A stretch of DNA of 64,000 nucleotides from Streptomyces sp. R33 (GCF_041200175.1 NZ_CP165728.1:248001-312000), one strand, 5' to 3'; positions 27,504 through 36,441 are shown, counted from the first letter of the stretch. Numbers and translations: made by a program. The notes: a model not told the origin generated them from the letters alone.

Positions 27504-28133
27504 GTGAGTGAGGACCGGAAGCTCCTTGAGCCCCTGTCCACAGTGGTCTCGGGCGTACTTCGCCTGCTGGTCGGCGTCCTCGCGATCAGTGTTGTCCTGA
27601 GCCTCTTCAACAGCGACACCGCATTCTGGAGCGGACCGGGCAACTGTGTCACCGCTGACTGGATCTCAGGCAGCTCGAGCGCTGCCGACGCCATGTTCAG
27701 CGCTCGAAACGGGGCGCACGTCTCAGCAGTCCCGCAGTACTGCGCCGAACACCCCAGTAACTACCAGCATCTGCTGAGAGTGCTCGGTGGCGTACCGGCG
27801 CTCGCTCTGTTGATCGGCGGCCTCATCCTGCTCAACCGCCTGCTGCAGTCGGCCGCCCGAGACGGCGTCTACACCACACAAACCGTCTCCAGGCTGCACC
27901 TGCTGGGCTGGTGGCTGCTGCTCGGCAGCGTGTTTGCGGAAGTCGTCGAAGCCGGCGCCCGCGCAGCCCTGCTTGCGACGCTGACCGACAACGTCACATT
28001 CTCGGCCGAAGCGGTACTTCACACATCGGCATTCCCCTACCTCACAGTCCTGACCGCCCTAGGGGTGCTCACGTTCGCACGGATCATGCGTGTGGGGGCC
28101 GGCATGCGCGAGGACCTCGAAGGGACTGTCTGA
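27504..28133 (+). CDS. DUF2975 membrane protein
   Basis: A 209-residue membrane protein with four predicted helices (VLRLLVGVLAISVVLSLF, LALLIGGLILLNRLL, LLGWWLLLGSVFAEVVEA, YLTVLTALGVLTFARIM) and an extracellular loop with two cysteines between helices 1 and 2. This is the DUF2975 layout. The GTG at 27504 is chosen for its eight-base distance from GGAGG; another GTG lies at 27495. Its TGA overlaps the ATG of the following XRE regulator (TGATG), so they form an operon. In this family the membrane protein and the small HTH protein are commonly paired and the regulator probably controls the operon through the upstream palindrome. The stimulus is unknown. Confidence 0.8.
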   Translation: MSEDRKLLEPLSTVVSGVLRLLVGVLAISVVLSLFNSDTAFWSGPGNCVTADWISGSSSAADAMFSARNGAHVSAVPQYCAEHPSNYQHLLRVLGGVPALALLIGGLILLNRLLQSAARDGVYTTQTVSRLHLLGWWLLLGSVFAEVVEAGARAALLATLTDNVTFSAEAVLHTSAFPYLTVLTALGVLTFARIMRVGAGMREDLEGTV

Positions 28134-28384
28134 TGTCCGACGAGGAAACCGAGACCCACGAAATCCACGTGCATCTCGACCGTCTCCTCGCCGAACGGGA
28201 CATGACGCTGGCGGAACTCGCCGCTCGCGTAGGCGTGACCAATGTCAATCTGTCCATCCTCAAGAACAATCGCGCAAAAGCGATCCGCTTCACAACCCTC
28301 ACGAGCATCTGCCGAGTGCTCGGCTGCCAGCCGGGCGACCTGCTCAGCTACGGCCCGGTGCGCAGTGATGTCCAGGCTGGATAA
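28133..28384 (+). CDS. XRE-family HTH transcriptional regulator (YozG-like)
   Basis: An 83-residue protein made almost entirely of one HTH_26/Cro-type domain: HLDRLLAERDMTLAELAARV, GVTNVNLSILKNNRAKAIRF, TTLTSICRVLGCQPGDLLSY. The recognition helix contains the N-L-S-I-L-K-N pattern. The ATG overlaps the DUF2975 stop. It likely binds the long palindrome at 27458-27488 and autoregulates the pair. Length and context match YozG-type regulators. There is no ligand domain, so sensing would have to come through the membrane partner or another protein. Confidence 0.85.
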   Translation: MSDEETETHEIHVHLDRLLAERDMTLAELAARVGVTNVNLSILKNNRAKAIRFTTLTSICRVLGCQPGDLLSYGPVRSDVQAG

Positions 28385-28469
28385 CCACCGTCGAGCCGCA
28401 CAATATCGCTCGTTCGGCAAAGGGCGGCGCAGCTAACCATCCCACTCGCAGAAAATAGAGGAGAAGTAG

Positions 28470-28574
28470 ATGATTGGAATGATGGACACCGGAATGAAGA
28501 TCACGGCGGTTATCTCTGTCGCGGTGGTGATCGGCCTGATTGTTCTCGCCAACAGGTGGCTCAAGCGACGCTGA
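28470..28574 (+). CDS. 34-residue single-span membrane peptide
   Basis: A very small gene preceded by GAGGAG at ideal distance from the ATG at 28470. The product starts MIGMMDTGMKITAVISVAVV and ends ANRWLKRR: one hydrophobic helix with a basic cytoplasmic tail. Such peptides can act as toxins or as regulators of membrane proteins. It follows the DUF2975/XRE operon by 85 bases and may be read through with it. The support is the ribosome-binding site and the clean membrane profile only. Confidence 0.5.
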   Translation: MIGMMDTGMKITAVISVAVVIGLIVLANRWLKRR

Positions 28575-28840
28575 GCCCGGCTGCGCGACGGAACCGGCGG
28601 TCCACGACGACCCGAACCCGGGCCCACGGCCCGGGCGCACGTACGCCGAGCTCGTCGGCGGCCCGCTCGACGGGCTTCGAACCGGATCCGGTCCCCGACT
28701 TCGATGACGGCTGCCGGACGCTTCACCGCTCTGGGTGCTTGCGCCGACCGGCCGGCACGGCGGTCACGAGAGTCTCCTCGAACCCTGACCGATCTGGGGG
28801 AGCGGCGGGACGGACCAGCCGTGCCGGCGTGCTATTTTTG

Positions 28841-28854
28841 TGAGCGATCGTTCA
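28841..28854. promoter_or_regulatory. TetR-type operator overlapping the start of the TetR gene
   Basis: TGAGCGATCGTTCA is palindromic in 12 of 14 positions and has the common TetR half-site TGARCGA. It lies four bases before the ATG at 28858, directly after an AT-rich GCTATTTTTG box that could be the -10 region. The downstream TetR protein would repress itself here. Confidence 0.6.
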
Positions 28855-28857
28855 ACT

Positions 28858-29466
28858 ATGGGGGTACCGGTGGGCCGCAAGCAGCTCTGGGATCAGGCGG
28901 ACGTACTGTCCCGCGCCATGCGACTGTTCCGCCGCCGCGGCTACCTCGGGGCCTCGCTGCGGGACATCGAGGAGGCGACCGGACTGCATCCGGGCAGCCT
29001 CTACCGGGTCTTTCAGAGCAAGGAGGGCCTGTTCTGCGCCGCACTGGACGCCTACAACGACCAGGTGGTGCAGGGCCGCGTCCACGCCCATCTCCTGGAA
29101 CCGTCGGACCCTGTGGCGGGCATCCGGTCGTTCTTCACCTCGACGTTCGAGACCGGCCTCGATCCCGATCCGGGATGTCTGCTCACCAACACCGCGGTGG
29201 AGTCCTTCACCGTTCCGCAGGCCGCCGCGGGAGTGCACCGAGGGCTGGAGACGATCGAGTCCGGCTTCGCCGACGCGCTGACGCGCGCCCGCGCTCTGGG
29301 CCTGCTGTCGGCGGATCTGGACGTCGAGGTGTCGGCAGCCCGGCTGCTGGCGCTCTATCAGGGCCTGCTGGTGCTGGTCCGGGCCGGCGCCCCCGTCACG
29401 AAACTGCACACCATCACCGAGGGCGCAATGGCGTCGATCGGCTCCGACAAAGAAGGACAGCGATGA
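28858..29466 (+). CDS. TetR/AcrR-family transcriptional regulator
   Basis: A 202-residue repressor. The N-terminal HTH is clear: LSRAMRLFRRRGYLGASLRD, IEEATGLHPGSLYRVFQSKE, GLFCAALDAY. The C-terminal helical domain (from residue 60) is of the TetR_C_16-like type with LLTNTAVE, where in several families a ligand pocket forms. The ATG at 28858 is preferred to the GTG at 28840, which would run through the operator; the transcript may then be leaderless. Its stop overlaps the start of the NTF2-like gene (ATGA), so it controls that gene too. The inducer is unknown. Confidence 0.85.
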   Translation: MGVPVGRKQLWDQADVLSRAMRLFRRRGYLGASLRDIEEATGLHPGSLYRVFQSKEGLFCAALDAYNDQVVQGRVHAHLLEPSDPVAGIRSFFTSTFETGLDPDPGCLLTNTAVESFTVPQAAAGVHRGLETIESGFADALTRARALGLLSADLDVEVSAARLLALYQGLLVLVRAGAPVTKLHTITEGAMASIGSDKEGQR

Positions 29467-29810
29467 GCGACTCGCAGCAGCTCTGGACGAACTACGCCGC
29501 GTGCTGGTCGGCCGACCCCGGCGAGCGGCTTGCCGCACTCGGCGCGGTCGCGGTCGAAGACGTCGCCTATCGGGACCCGGGCACGGAGGTCGGCGGGCTG
29601 ACCGAGCTGGCCGCCTACATGGCCGGATTCGCCGGAGCCTTCCCCGGTCACCGATTCCGTATCGACGAGGTAGTCGAGCACCACGACCGGTCGCTCGCAC
29701 GGTGGACCCAGCTCGGCGAGCAGGACGAACCCGCCATGGCGGGCGTGAGCACCGCACTCCACCGCGACGGCCGGCTCGCTGACATCACCGGGTTCTTCCT
29801 CCCCGCGTAA
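29463..29810 (+). CDS. SnoaL-like / NTF2-fold protein
   Basis: A 115-residue protein with the NTF2-like cone fold pattern: an N-terminal helix (LWTNYAACWSADPGERLAAL), then EDVAYRDPGTEVGGLTELAA, and a curved beta sheet ending DGRLADITGFF. The conserved Asp in Y-R-D-P and the His in FPGHRF are the usual polar residues at the cavity mouth. Members are small isomerases, hydrolases or binding proteins. The start overlaps the TetR stop, so it is the regulated target of that repressor. The substrate is unknown. Confidence 0.75.
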   Translation: MSDSQQLWTNYAACWSADPGERLAALGAVAVEDVAYRDPGTEVGGLTELAAYMAGFAGAFPGHRFRIDEVVEHHDRSLARWTQLGEQDEPAMAGVSTALHRDGRLADITGFFLPA

Positions 29811-29824
29811 GCGGATCCCGCAGT

Positions 29825-29896
29825 CTCGCCGAGCCTGTCGCCGACAGGCTGGCGCCGCTCGGCGAGGTCACCGGCCACCGCCACTTCGGTGGCCGG
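29825..29896. terminator. Double hairpin, probable terminator after the TetR/NTF2 operon
   Basis: CTCGCCGAG (29825-29833) pairs with CTCGGCGAG (29858-29866) and encloses a smaller CCTGTC/GACAGG stem. A second hairpin follows: CCGGCCACC (29871-29879) with GGTGGCCGG (29888-29896). They lie 15 bases after the stop of the NTF2 gene. The rest of the stretch to 30119 holds no gene. Confidence 0.6.
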
Positions 29897-30119
29897 GCAC
29901 TGCTCCGACACGAAGACCGTGTCCTCCGTCGGGGCACCGACCGCAGCCGCCGACCGGGCTGCCGTGCCATCTCGGGCAGGGGCGTGGTCCGTGTCAGCGT
30001 TGCGGGAGTCGGCAGACTCTCGACACGGCGACTCAGTGGTGCCGTCCCCGCTCCGATCCGGCGAGGGCGGAGCCGCTCGCGGCCTGTTCGGGGAGCCGCC
30101 GTAGCTTCGGGTGGGCCCG

Positions 30120-31130
30120 TCAGGTGGTCGTCCAGCGTTGCACCGTCTCTTGGTCGTGGGTGAGCCAGGTGCCGTCGCCGAGGGGCACGGCTGCAACTCC
30201 CGGAGCCTGGGGGTAGTCCAGTTCGGCGACGGGCTCGAGTGTGCGTGCGTCGAGGAGGAGGTGGATGCCCTCCTCCGCCCACTGCTCCTCGGCCGCCACG
30301 ACCAGGATCCGGTTGTCGTCGACGAAGCCCGGGGTGTAGCCGACGAAGACCCACTCATCGGGCAGTACGTTGCGGGCTTCGACGATGACGTCGTCAGCGC
30401 CGTCCTGCGTGCGGCAGAGGTATCCCCCGCCGACGTCCTGGCTGACCAGCACCCCGTCCGCACCGAGTCCGACGTAGGGTTCTTCAGCAGTGCCCGCCGC
30501 CCGGACGCCGAGCCCGCCGGCCGCGTAGGTGACCAGGAGGCAACGGGCGCCGTCCTGGCCCATGGAGGCGGTCAGCAGGACCTCGGAGCGTGCGTCCGGG
30601 AACTGCTGGAAGGCGTAGGTCGCCGAGAAGGTCGGCAGGACGTGCTCGCTGAGCACTTCGCCGGTGGCCAGGTCGAGGGCGCGGCAGATGTCGCCCGCGG
30701 AGAGCCCATCGGGTCCGACGGGACCGGCCATGGTCGCCAGGAGGACTCGGCCGGCGGGGTCGGGGGTGCACGCGCCAGCGGCCTCGGGCGATTGCTGCCA
30801 GTCCCGGTGACGGTGCTCCCAGCGGACGGTGCCGTCGGGCTCGTGGACGGTGACGGCCTGGCGGGTGCTGATGGCCAGGCCTCCGTCGGGCAGCGGCGAG
30901 CAGTACGGGCTGGGGTCGTCGGGAGCCGGGTCGGCCCACACGGCGCGGTCGGCGAGCACCCGGGACGGGTCGGTGCCGACCCTGCCGACGGTGATCGTGC
31001 CCTCGTGCCGGGTCACGAGCCGGTGCGCGCCGTCGCGCAGGAGCCAGCCGTCCATGTTCCCGAGCGCCTCGGCGATACCGGGCAGGGATTCATGGGCGAG
31101 CAGCCGTACGGGTACGCGGGGATGGTTCAT
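30120..31130 (-). CDS. Probable immunity protein to the deaminase-tipped Rhs toxin (beta-propeller-like)
   Basis: A 336-residue cytoplasmic protein that starts nine bases after the Rhs stop. The sequence is built of repeated beta segments with W, G and D turns (DGWLLRDGAHRLVTRHEGTI, DGGLAISTRQAVTVHEPDGT, DAGRVLLATM-like, GADGVLVSQDVGGGYLCRTQ), which suggests a WD40-like or bacterial beta-propeller. No signal peptide or membrane helix is present. Large propeller-like immunity proteins are known for polymorphic toxins, but I cannot place it in a named Imm family. Tight spacing and orientation make the immunity role the best guess. It is probably co-transcribed with the Rhs gene. Confidence 0.65.
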   Translation of the reverse strand: MNHPRVPVRLLAHESLPGIAEALGNMDGWLLRDGAHRLVTRHEGTITVGRVGTDPSRVLADRAVWADPAPDDPSPYCSPLPDGGLAISTRQAVTVHEPDGTVRWEHRHRDWQQSPEAAGACTPDPAGRVLLATMAGPVGPDGLSAGDICRALDLATGEVLSEHVLPTFSATYAFQQFPDARSEVLLTASMGQDGARCLLVTYAAGGLGVRAAGTAEEPYVGLGADGVLVSQDVGGGYLCRTQDGADDVIVEARNVLPDEWVFVGYTPGFVDDNRILVVAAEEQWAEEGIHLLLDARTLEPVAELDYPQAPGVAAVPLGDGTWLTHDQETVQRWTTT

Positions 31131-31139
31131 GTGCTCGTC

Positions 31140-34100
31140 CTAGTTCGGGTCCGGGGTATAGCGGCTCGGCCAGTAGAACTGCCGCCGGTGGGTGGGTTTG
31201 TCGTCACCATACGTCGGCCCCGCGAGCATGCCCTCGATGCGGATGATGGGAGCACAGAAATCGGGACAGACGCTGCGCATGGCCGCGCCGTGGGTGGGCA
31301 GCCAGTCATCCGAGCCCTTGCTGTGCAGGCGGCTGAGGTAGTGGAGGATGTTCTGCTCCGCATGCCCGCCTGGGACTTTGGGCGGTGTCGGGGGGAGGTA
31401 CTGGTCGTTCGGGAGTGGGTACAGGCCCATCTCCTGGGCCAGCTTCCGCTGGGCGGGAGTCAGTTTACTCTTGCTGGTTCCGGCGACGATGAGGACGTCC
31501 TTGCCCTTGTGGCGTGTGGCGATGATCGCGACGGTCTGCCCCTCCCGTTGCCGCTTGTTGGGCAGGACCTGGGAGATCTTGTGGGCCATGTCTTCCAGGC
31601 CCTGCATACAGGGCGCCAGGCCGAGGGGGTCGGCCTCTGTGGCGGGGTTGGTGACGTAGCCGGCGGGGTTGGGGGCGGGGTCCAGGCCGAGGGGGTCGGG
31701 GCTGACGTAGCGGCCGGTCTCCGGGTCGTAGTGGCGGAAGAAGTTGTAGTGCAGACCGGTTTCGGGGTCGGCGTACTGGCCCGGGAAACGCAGAGGGGTG
31801 TGGGCGGTGGCGTCCCGGTTCCAGGCGGTGGCGCCCCACTGCGTGGCCCGGCTGTGCCAGGCGGTGGCGCCTGTGTGGTCGACGAGTTCGGTCGGTGTGC
31901 CGACGAGGTCGGTGACGATTGCGAAGAAGCGGGAGTCGACGGACTCCTGGCCTTCGGCGGCGTTGTGCGTTGTACGGTGCTCGGCCTGGGCGATCGGGCG
32001 GTGATCGTCGTACTCCCAGGTCAGGGTGGTGCCGGTGGCCGAGTCGGTCTGTTCCGCCAGGCGACTGCCGTCCCAGCTGAACAGGGTCTCGGCGACGACG
32101 GTCCCGTCGGGGGCGTGCTGCCGCTTGGCGGTGCGGCGGCCGAGCGGGTCGTAACGGTACGTCCACCGGGTGCCGTCGGGTGTGGTGCACGCGGTCAGCC
32201 GGTCTGCGGCGTCCCACTCGTAGCGCCAGACGTCCGGCTTGCGGGATATTCGCTTCTTGCGCCGCTCGACGATGCGGCCGGCCGCATCGTAGGTGTAGTG
32301 GAGTCCTCCGGCGGATGTCAGCCGGTTTCCGCTGTACGCGCGCGGCCCGCGGGACTCGGGGTGCGGGGCCTGGTCGGGCCAGTGCGCGGACGTCTGGTTG
32401 CCCTCGCTGTCGTAGGCGTAGGTCTCCGTCCAGTGGTGGGCCGAGATGCGCAGTGGGCGTCCCGCCGGGTCGAGTTCGTAGTGCCTGCTGCTGCCTGTCA
32501 GCCCGTCGGTGACGGTTTCGAGCCGGTCGTCGGCACGGTACGCGTAGAGGCGGGAGCTGAGGGTCCGGCCCTGAGCGGTGAGACGGTGCTCCCGGACCCG
32601 GCCCGCGGTGTCGTAGGAGGTGCCCAGGACCACGGGCCGCTCGGGGCTGCCGAAGGACCGGGCCACTTCGCGGCCTGCGGCGTCGTGGGCGAACGTGATG
32701 CCGTATCCGTGGAGGGCGAGGTGCGTGCGGTTGCCCGCTTCGTCGTGGGTGAGGTGGGTGGTGGCCCCGCTGGGGGTGACGCGGCGGGTCCGGCGGGAGA
32801 GGGCGTCATAGCTGTACCGGCTGGTGCGCCCGTCGACGGTCTCGGCGACGGTGCGGCCCATGGCGTCCCACTCCAGGGCGAGCCTGGAGCCGGCGGAGTG
32901 TGCCTCGGTGAGGCGCCCGGACCGGTCGTAGACGTACGTGGTGACGGCGCCGTCGACGTCACGGGCGGTGACCCGGCCGGCGTCGTCCAGGTAGGTGGTG
33001 ACCTTCTGACCCAGCGGGTTGGTGCGGGAGCGCGCACGGCCTGAGGGGTCGTAGGCGTAGCGCAGGGTGCGGCCGTCGAAGTCGGTTTCGGAGACCAGGC
33101 GCCCGACGGCGTCGTACGCGTAGCTCCAGGTGAGCCCGGCAGCGTTGTGCACCTCAGTGAGGCGCAGTTCGGTGTCGTAGCGGAACTCGTAGCGCGCTCC
33201 GTCAGGCGTGGTGCGGGAGGACGGCTGGTCGAAGTGGGTGTACTCATAGCGGGTGACACCGCCGTTGGCATCGGTCTCGGTGAGGCAGTTGCCCTCCCCG
33301 TCGTAGGTCCATCGCTGGGTGGCGCCGTCGGGACGGGTGTGTGAGGTGAGGTGTCCCTCAACGCTCCACGTGCATGTGGTGACGTCGCCGTCGGCGTCCG
33401 TGACCGAGACGGGCCGGCCGAAGGCGTCGCGGGCCAGGGTGGTCGTTCTGCCTTGGGCGTCGGTGTGGGACAGGACCATACCGGCGTCGTCCGAACGGTA
33501 GGTCTGGCAGATGCCCAGCGGGTCGGTGACGGCGGCCAGGGCGCCGTTCGCGTCGTACGCGTACCGGGTGGTGGCCCCGTCCGGGGTAGTGAGGGTGGTG
33601 TTGTTGCCGCGGTCGTCATAGGTGCGGCGCCACACGCTTCCGTCGGCAGCGGTCACAACGGTGGGCAGACCCCGATCGTCGTACTGCGTGGTGGCGAAGG
33701 AGCCATCCGGTTCGCGTACGGAAGTGAGGTTGCCGTGCTCGTCCCAGGTGTAGCTGACGGTACGGCCCTGGCTGTCAGTGCGGCTCAGGAGCCGGTCGTA
33801 GCGGTCCCAGACCTGGCTGACCGTGTTGCCCAGGGGGTCGGTCTCGGCGACGACCTGGAGGAGGTGGTTGAGCAGGAAGATGCTGGTGGCGCCGGTGGAA
33901 TCGGTGTAGCGAGTAACGCGGTTCTCGGTGTCGTAAGCGAAGGAGGACGACAGGTAGCCGTCGGGCCCTACGGTCTGTACGACGCGGCCGGCGCTGTCGT
34001 ACACATACCGGAAGGTCGAACCGTTGCGGTCGGTCCATGAGGTGATGTGATCGCTGTCGTCGTAGGAGAAGCGGAGCGGCAGGCCGGACGAATTGGTCAC

Positions 34101-35894
34101 CGCGTTGAGACTGCCGCGTTCGTCGTAGCCGTACGTCATGACGGTGACCGGGCCCGCCTGGGTACGCAGCAGAAGCGAGTCGATACGTCCGTGGCTGACC
34201 ACGATCTGAACCCGGTAGCCGCCGTGGTGACTGACCGTCGTGGGCGCTCCATCGCTTCGGCGGGTGAACGTGATGCCGTTGCCGTGGCGGTCCTCGATCC
34301 CGGTGAGCCAGTACGCCGGCGAAGTGTTGTACGGGCTGCCCGTGAAAGAGCGCGTTGTACCGCTGTGCGGGTCCGATATTCGATAGGTCGTCTGCGCGTC
34401 GGCCTCCTCGCTGTACGAGAGAGGCAGCCTGGGCCCTTCGAGCGGCAGGACGGGATCGCCGCCTTCCTCCGGGAAACGGGGGTAGACGAGGAGTGAGCCG
34501 TCCTCGCGCGCCCAGATCACACCGCCACCGAGCGGGTCGGCTTCCAGGCGTTCGTCCAGCGTGGATGCCCAGCTGCGGCCGAACCACTGCCCGTAGCGGT
34601 ACCCGGAGAGGTGGGTCCGGCCAAGGGTGAGCGGCAGGGTGCCGGGGAGGGCGAGGTCGGTCTGGGGCAGCGTCATCTCGCCCGTGGCTACGTCGACCGG
34701 GTCGTTCTTGCAGGTCTTGCCATTCAGCGGGATGCTGTTGCGCCGGGGATCGTCCTTTGCGCCATGCAGCGAGTCCGGCTTCGTACGGACGTCCGCACCG
34801 TTCTTGCGGTGGTTTACACCTCCACCTGCGCCGCTCTTGCCCTCGCCACCTCCGCCGGAACCTTTCTTCTTGATGCGGTTGAAGTCGTCGTGGAGGGCTT
34901 GGTCGTTCTTCTTGTGATCGGTGGATATCTGCTTGACGGCCTTCGGGAGGGTCTTTCCGACGTGGTCGCCCATCGCCTTGGTGGCTTTGCTGAGGGCTGC
35001 CATGGCCTTGTCGGCGACGGGATCGATGGCCTGCGCGATGGAGTCGCGGCCGCGAGTGCGGCCATGGTGGTGCTTGGCTTTGGTCAGCTTCGAGGTGGTC
35101 TTGCCGTGGATGCCGGTGCTGACGTGGGTGAGGTTGTTGCCCGCGCGGTGGTGTTCGTCGTGTTCGATGTGCAGGTCGATCAGACCGGTGCCGGTGCTGC
35201 CCGTGGTTGCGCCATCGGCGGATGCCAGGTGGAGCGACTCCTTGCCCGACTGGACGCCGTCGCTGAAGCCGTCCTTGCCTGCCTTCTTCGTCTGATCGAG
35301 GTCGACGCCGTCCTGGATGCCCAGGGCCATGGAGCCAAGCTGGACGACGAGGTCCGCAGCCATACCCTCCAGGGCGGCGACAGCCGGTTCGGTCATGGCG
35401 GAGACGATGTAACCAACGGCTTCCTCGGCGCATTCTTTGATGAGGCGCTTGACGACTTCCTGCGTAGCGCGCATGGCGCCTGCGCCGATCAGCATCGACA
35501 GACCACCGGTGACCGGTATGAGGGAGAGGGCGATGCCAGCCTCGGAAGCCAGATATCCCAGTTGGACCAGGGCCGCGCCCTTCATGGCGACAACGGCGTC
35601 GGCCGCCAGTTCCATCGCCCCGGCGATGGTGCGGGCCGCGCCGGCAATGTCCTTGAAGTGCTTGCCCTTGACCTTGTTCCAGTGCCGGTTCAGAGCCTCG
35701 ATCGACTCGCCCTTGCTGGCGGACAGCAGGCGTTCGACGTGGTTGTTGGCGAGCTGGCCGTCGTCCAGGAGGTCGTCTGCGAACTCACGGAGCGCGTCGG
35801 CCATCTCACGGTAGGCGTCCTCATCGACGTTGGGCCAGGCCACACCGATCAAGTCAAGCAGTGTGTCCGCCCAGTCGGGCACCGTAACCGACAT
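31140..35894 (-). CDS. Rhs polymorphic toxin with deaminase-like C-terminal domain
   Basis: A complete 1584-residue protein. Residues 1-110 are helical with WXG100-like character (DTLLDLIGVAWPNV, MADALREFADDLLDDGQ), followed by a helical and Gly-rich linker to about 395. From residue 397 the DUF6531 domain begins (NDPVDVATGEMTLPQTDLAL). About 25 YD repeats fill residues 560-1340, then the Rhs core box (LRFPGQYADPETGLHYNFFR, YVSPDPLGL). Residues 1430-1584 are the toxic tip. There, H1511-A-E1513 in GGHAEQNIL and C1543/C1547 in SVCPDFC match the zinc and proton-shuttle motif of the nucleic-acid deaminase superfamily. The protein is likely exported through a type VII-like route by its WXG-like leader. 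The gene is followed by its immunity gene. Activity against DNA or RNA bases in rival cells is inferred. Confidence 0.9.
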   Translation of the reverse strand: MSVTVPDWADTLLDLIGVAWPNVDEDAYREMADALREFADDLLDDGQLANNHVERLLSASKGESIEALNRHWNKVKGKHFKDIAGAARTIAGAMELAADAVVAMKGAALVQLGYLASEAGIALSLIPVTGGLSMLIGAGAMRATQEVVKRLIKECAEEAVGYIVSAMTEPAVAALEGMAADLVVQLGSMALGIQDGVDLDQTKKAGKDGFSDGVQSGKESLHLASADGATTGSTGTGLIDLHIEHDEHHRAGNNLTHVSTGIHGKTTSKLTKAKHHHGRTRGRDSIAQAIDPVADKAMAALSKATKAMGDHVGKTLPKAVKQISTDHKKNDQALHDDFNRIKKKGSGGGGEGKSGAGGGVNHRKNGADVRTKPDSLHGAKDDPRRNSIPLNGKTCKNDPVDVATGEMTLPQTDLALPGTLPLTLGRTHLSGYRYGQWFGRSWASTLDERLEADPLGGGVIWAREDGSLLVYPRFPEEGGDPVLPLEGPRLPLSYSEEADAQTTYRISDPHSGTTRSFTGSPYNTSPAYWLTGIEDRHGNGITFTRRSDGAPTTVSHHGGYRVQIVVSHGRIDSLLLRTQAGPVTVMTYGYDERGSLNAVTNSSGLPLRFSYDDSDHITSWTDRNGSTFRYVYDSAGRVVQTVGPDGYLSSSFAYDTENRVTRYTDSTGATSIFLLNHLLQVVAETDPLGNTVSQVWDRYDRLLSRTDSQGRTVSYTWDEHGNLTSVREPDGSFATTQYDDRGLPTVVTAADGSVWRRTYDDRGNNTTLTTPDGATTRYAYDANGALAAVTDPLGICQTYRSDDAGMVLSHTDAQGRTTTLARDAFGRPVSVTDADGDVTTCTWSVEGHLTSHTRPDGATQRWTYDGEGNCLTETDANGGVTRYEYTHFDQPSSRTTPDGARYEFRYDTELRLTEVHNAAGLTWSYAYDAVGRLVSETDFDGRTLRYAYDPSGRARSRTNPLGQKVTTYLDDAGRVTARDVDGAVTTYVYDRSGRLTEAHSAGSRLALEWDAMGRTVAETVDGRTSRYSYDALSRRTRRVTPSGATTHLTHDEAGNRTHLALHGYGITFAHDAAGREVARSFGSPERPVVLGTSYDTAGRVREHRLTAQGRTLSSRLYAYRADDRLETVTDGLTGSSRHYELDPAGRPLRISAHHWTETYAYDSEGNQTSAHWPDQAPHPESRGPRAYSGNRLTSAGGLHYTYDAAGRIVERRKKRISRKPDVWRYEWDAADRLTACTTPDGTRWTYRYDPLGRRTAKRQHAPDGTVVAETLFSWDGSRLAEQTDSATGTTLTWEYDDHRPIAQAEHRTTHNAAEGQESVDSRFFAIVTDLVGTPTELVDHTGATAWHSRATQWGATAWNRDATAHTPLRFPGQYADPETGLHYNFFRHYDPETGRYVSPDPLGLDPAPNPAGYVTNPATEADPLGLAPCMQGLEDMAHKISQVLPNKRQREGQTVAIIATRHKGKDVLIVAGTSKSKLTPAQRKLAQEMGLYPLPNDQYLPPTPPKVPGGHAEQNILHYLSRLHSKGSDDWLPTHGAAMRSVCPDFCAPIIRIEGMLAGPTYGDDKPTHRRQFYWPSRYTPDPN

Positions 35895-36441
35895 ACCCCA
35901 CCCCCGTGGTCAAATCTGATCAAACAACCGAACAGTCATACTACGGGGCCACTCTGACGGGTAATCCGCATCTGCGAACCGGACACCCAGTGCACATGGA
36001 GCCGCCGAGGTTGACGTGGCGCGACACCCACATCGCACTTTGACGCCCCGGCCCTCTGCTGCTGGGGAATGCCCTTGTGTCGTCGTCACTCTCGCGCCGG
36101 CCTTAGCGGAGCACGGTCCTGCACGGCTCCTTGAGAACTGAACGTGTGCTCCCGATTCCACGCCTGGCGGCCCTGCCGACGCAGGGGTGGACCGGGGGCT
36201 GGGCGCTCGCACGGTCTGCCCCCGCGGGCTCGTCGGGTTCGGGATCCTCGTTGGATGAGCTACCGCACGGTGACGCGTTTTTCCTCACGAGCTTCGAGCT
36301 CTGGACACGGCGTGCGCCCGTGCGGCCTTGCGGTGCCGCGCACGGCTGACGAGGTGGCGGGCCTTGGAGCCCTGGAATTAGTGCGCCGTGCGGCCCCGCG
36401 TGCTCGTCTTCGAGAACGGCACCGGAGAAGGGGCGGGATCC
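35895..36441. other. Intergenic region, no gene seen
   Basis: About 550 bases. TCAAATCTGATCAAACAACC near 35911-35930 has a repeated T-C-A-A-A element and could be part of the Rhs promoter. The remainder is GC-rich with short open frames and includes the left end of the IS110 remnant. No RNA gene is evident. Confidence 0.35.

Noticed and set aside
30111..33044. 977-codon open frame on the plus strand opposite the second Rhs gene and its immunity gene
   Set aside because: It is Gly/Val-rich low-complexity antisense that spans two genes and has no recognisable domain.
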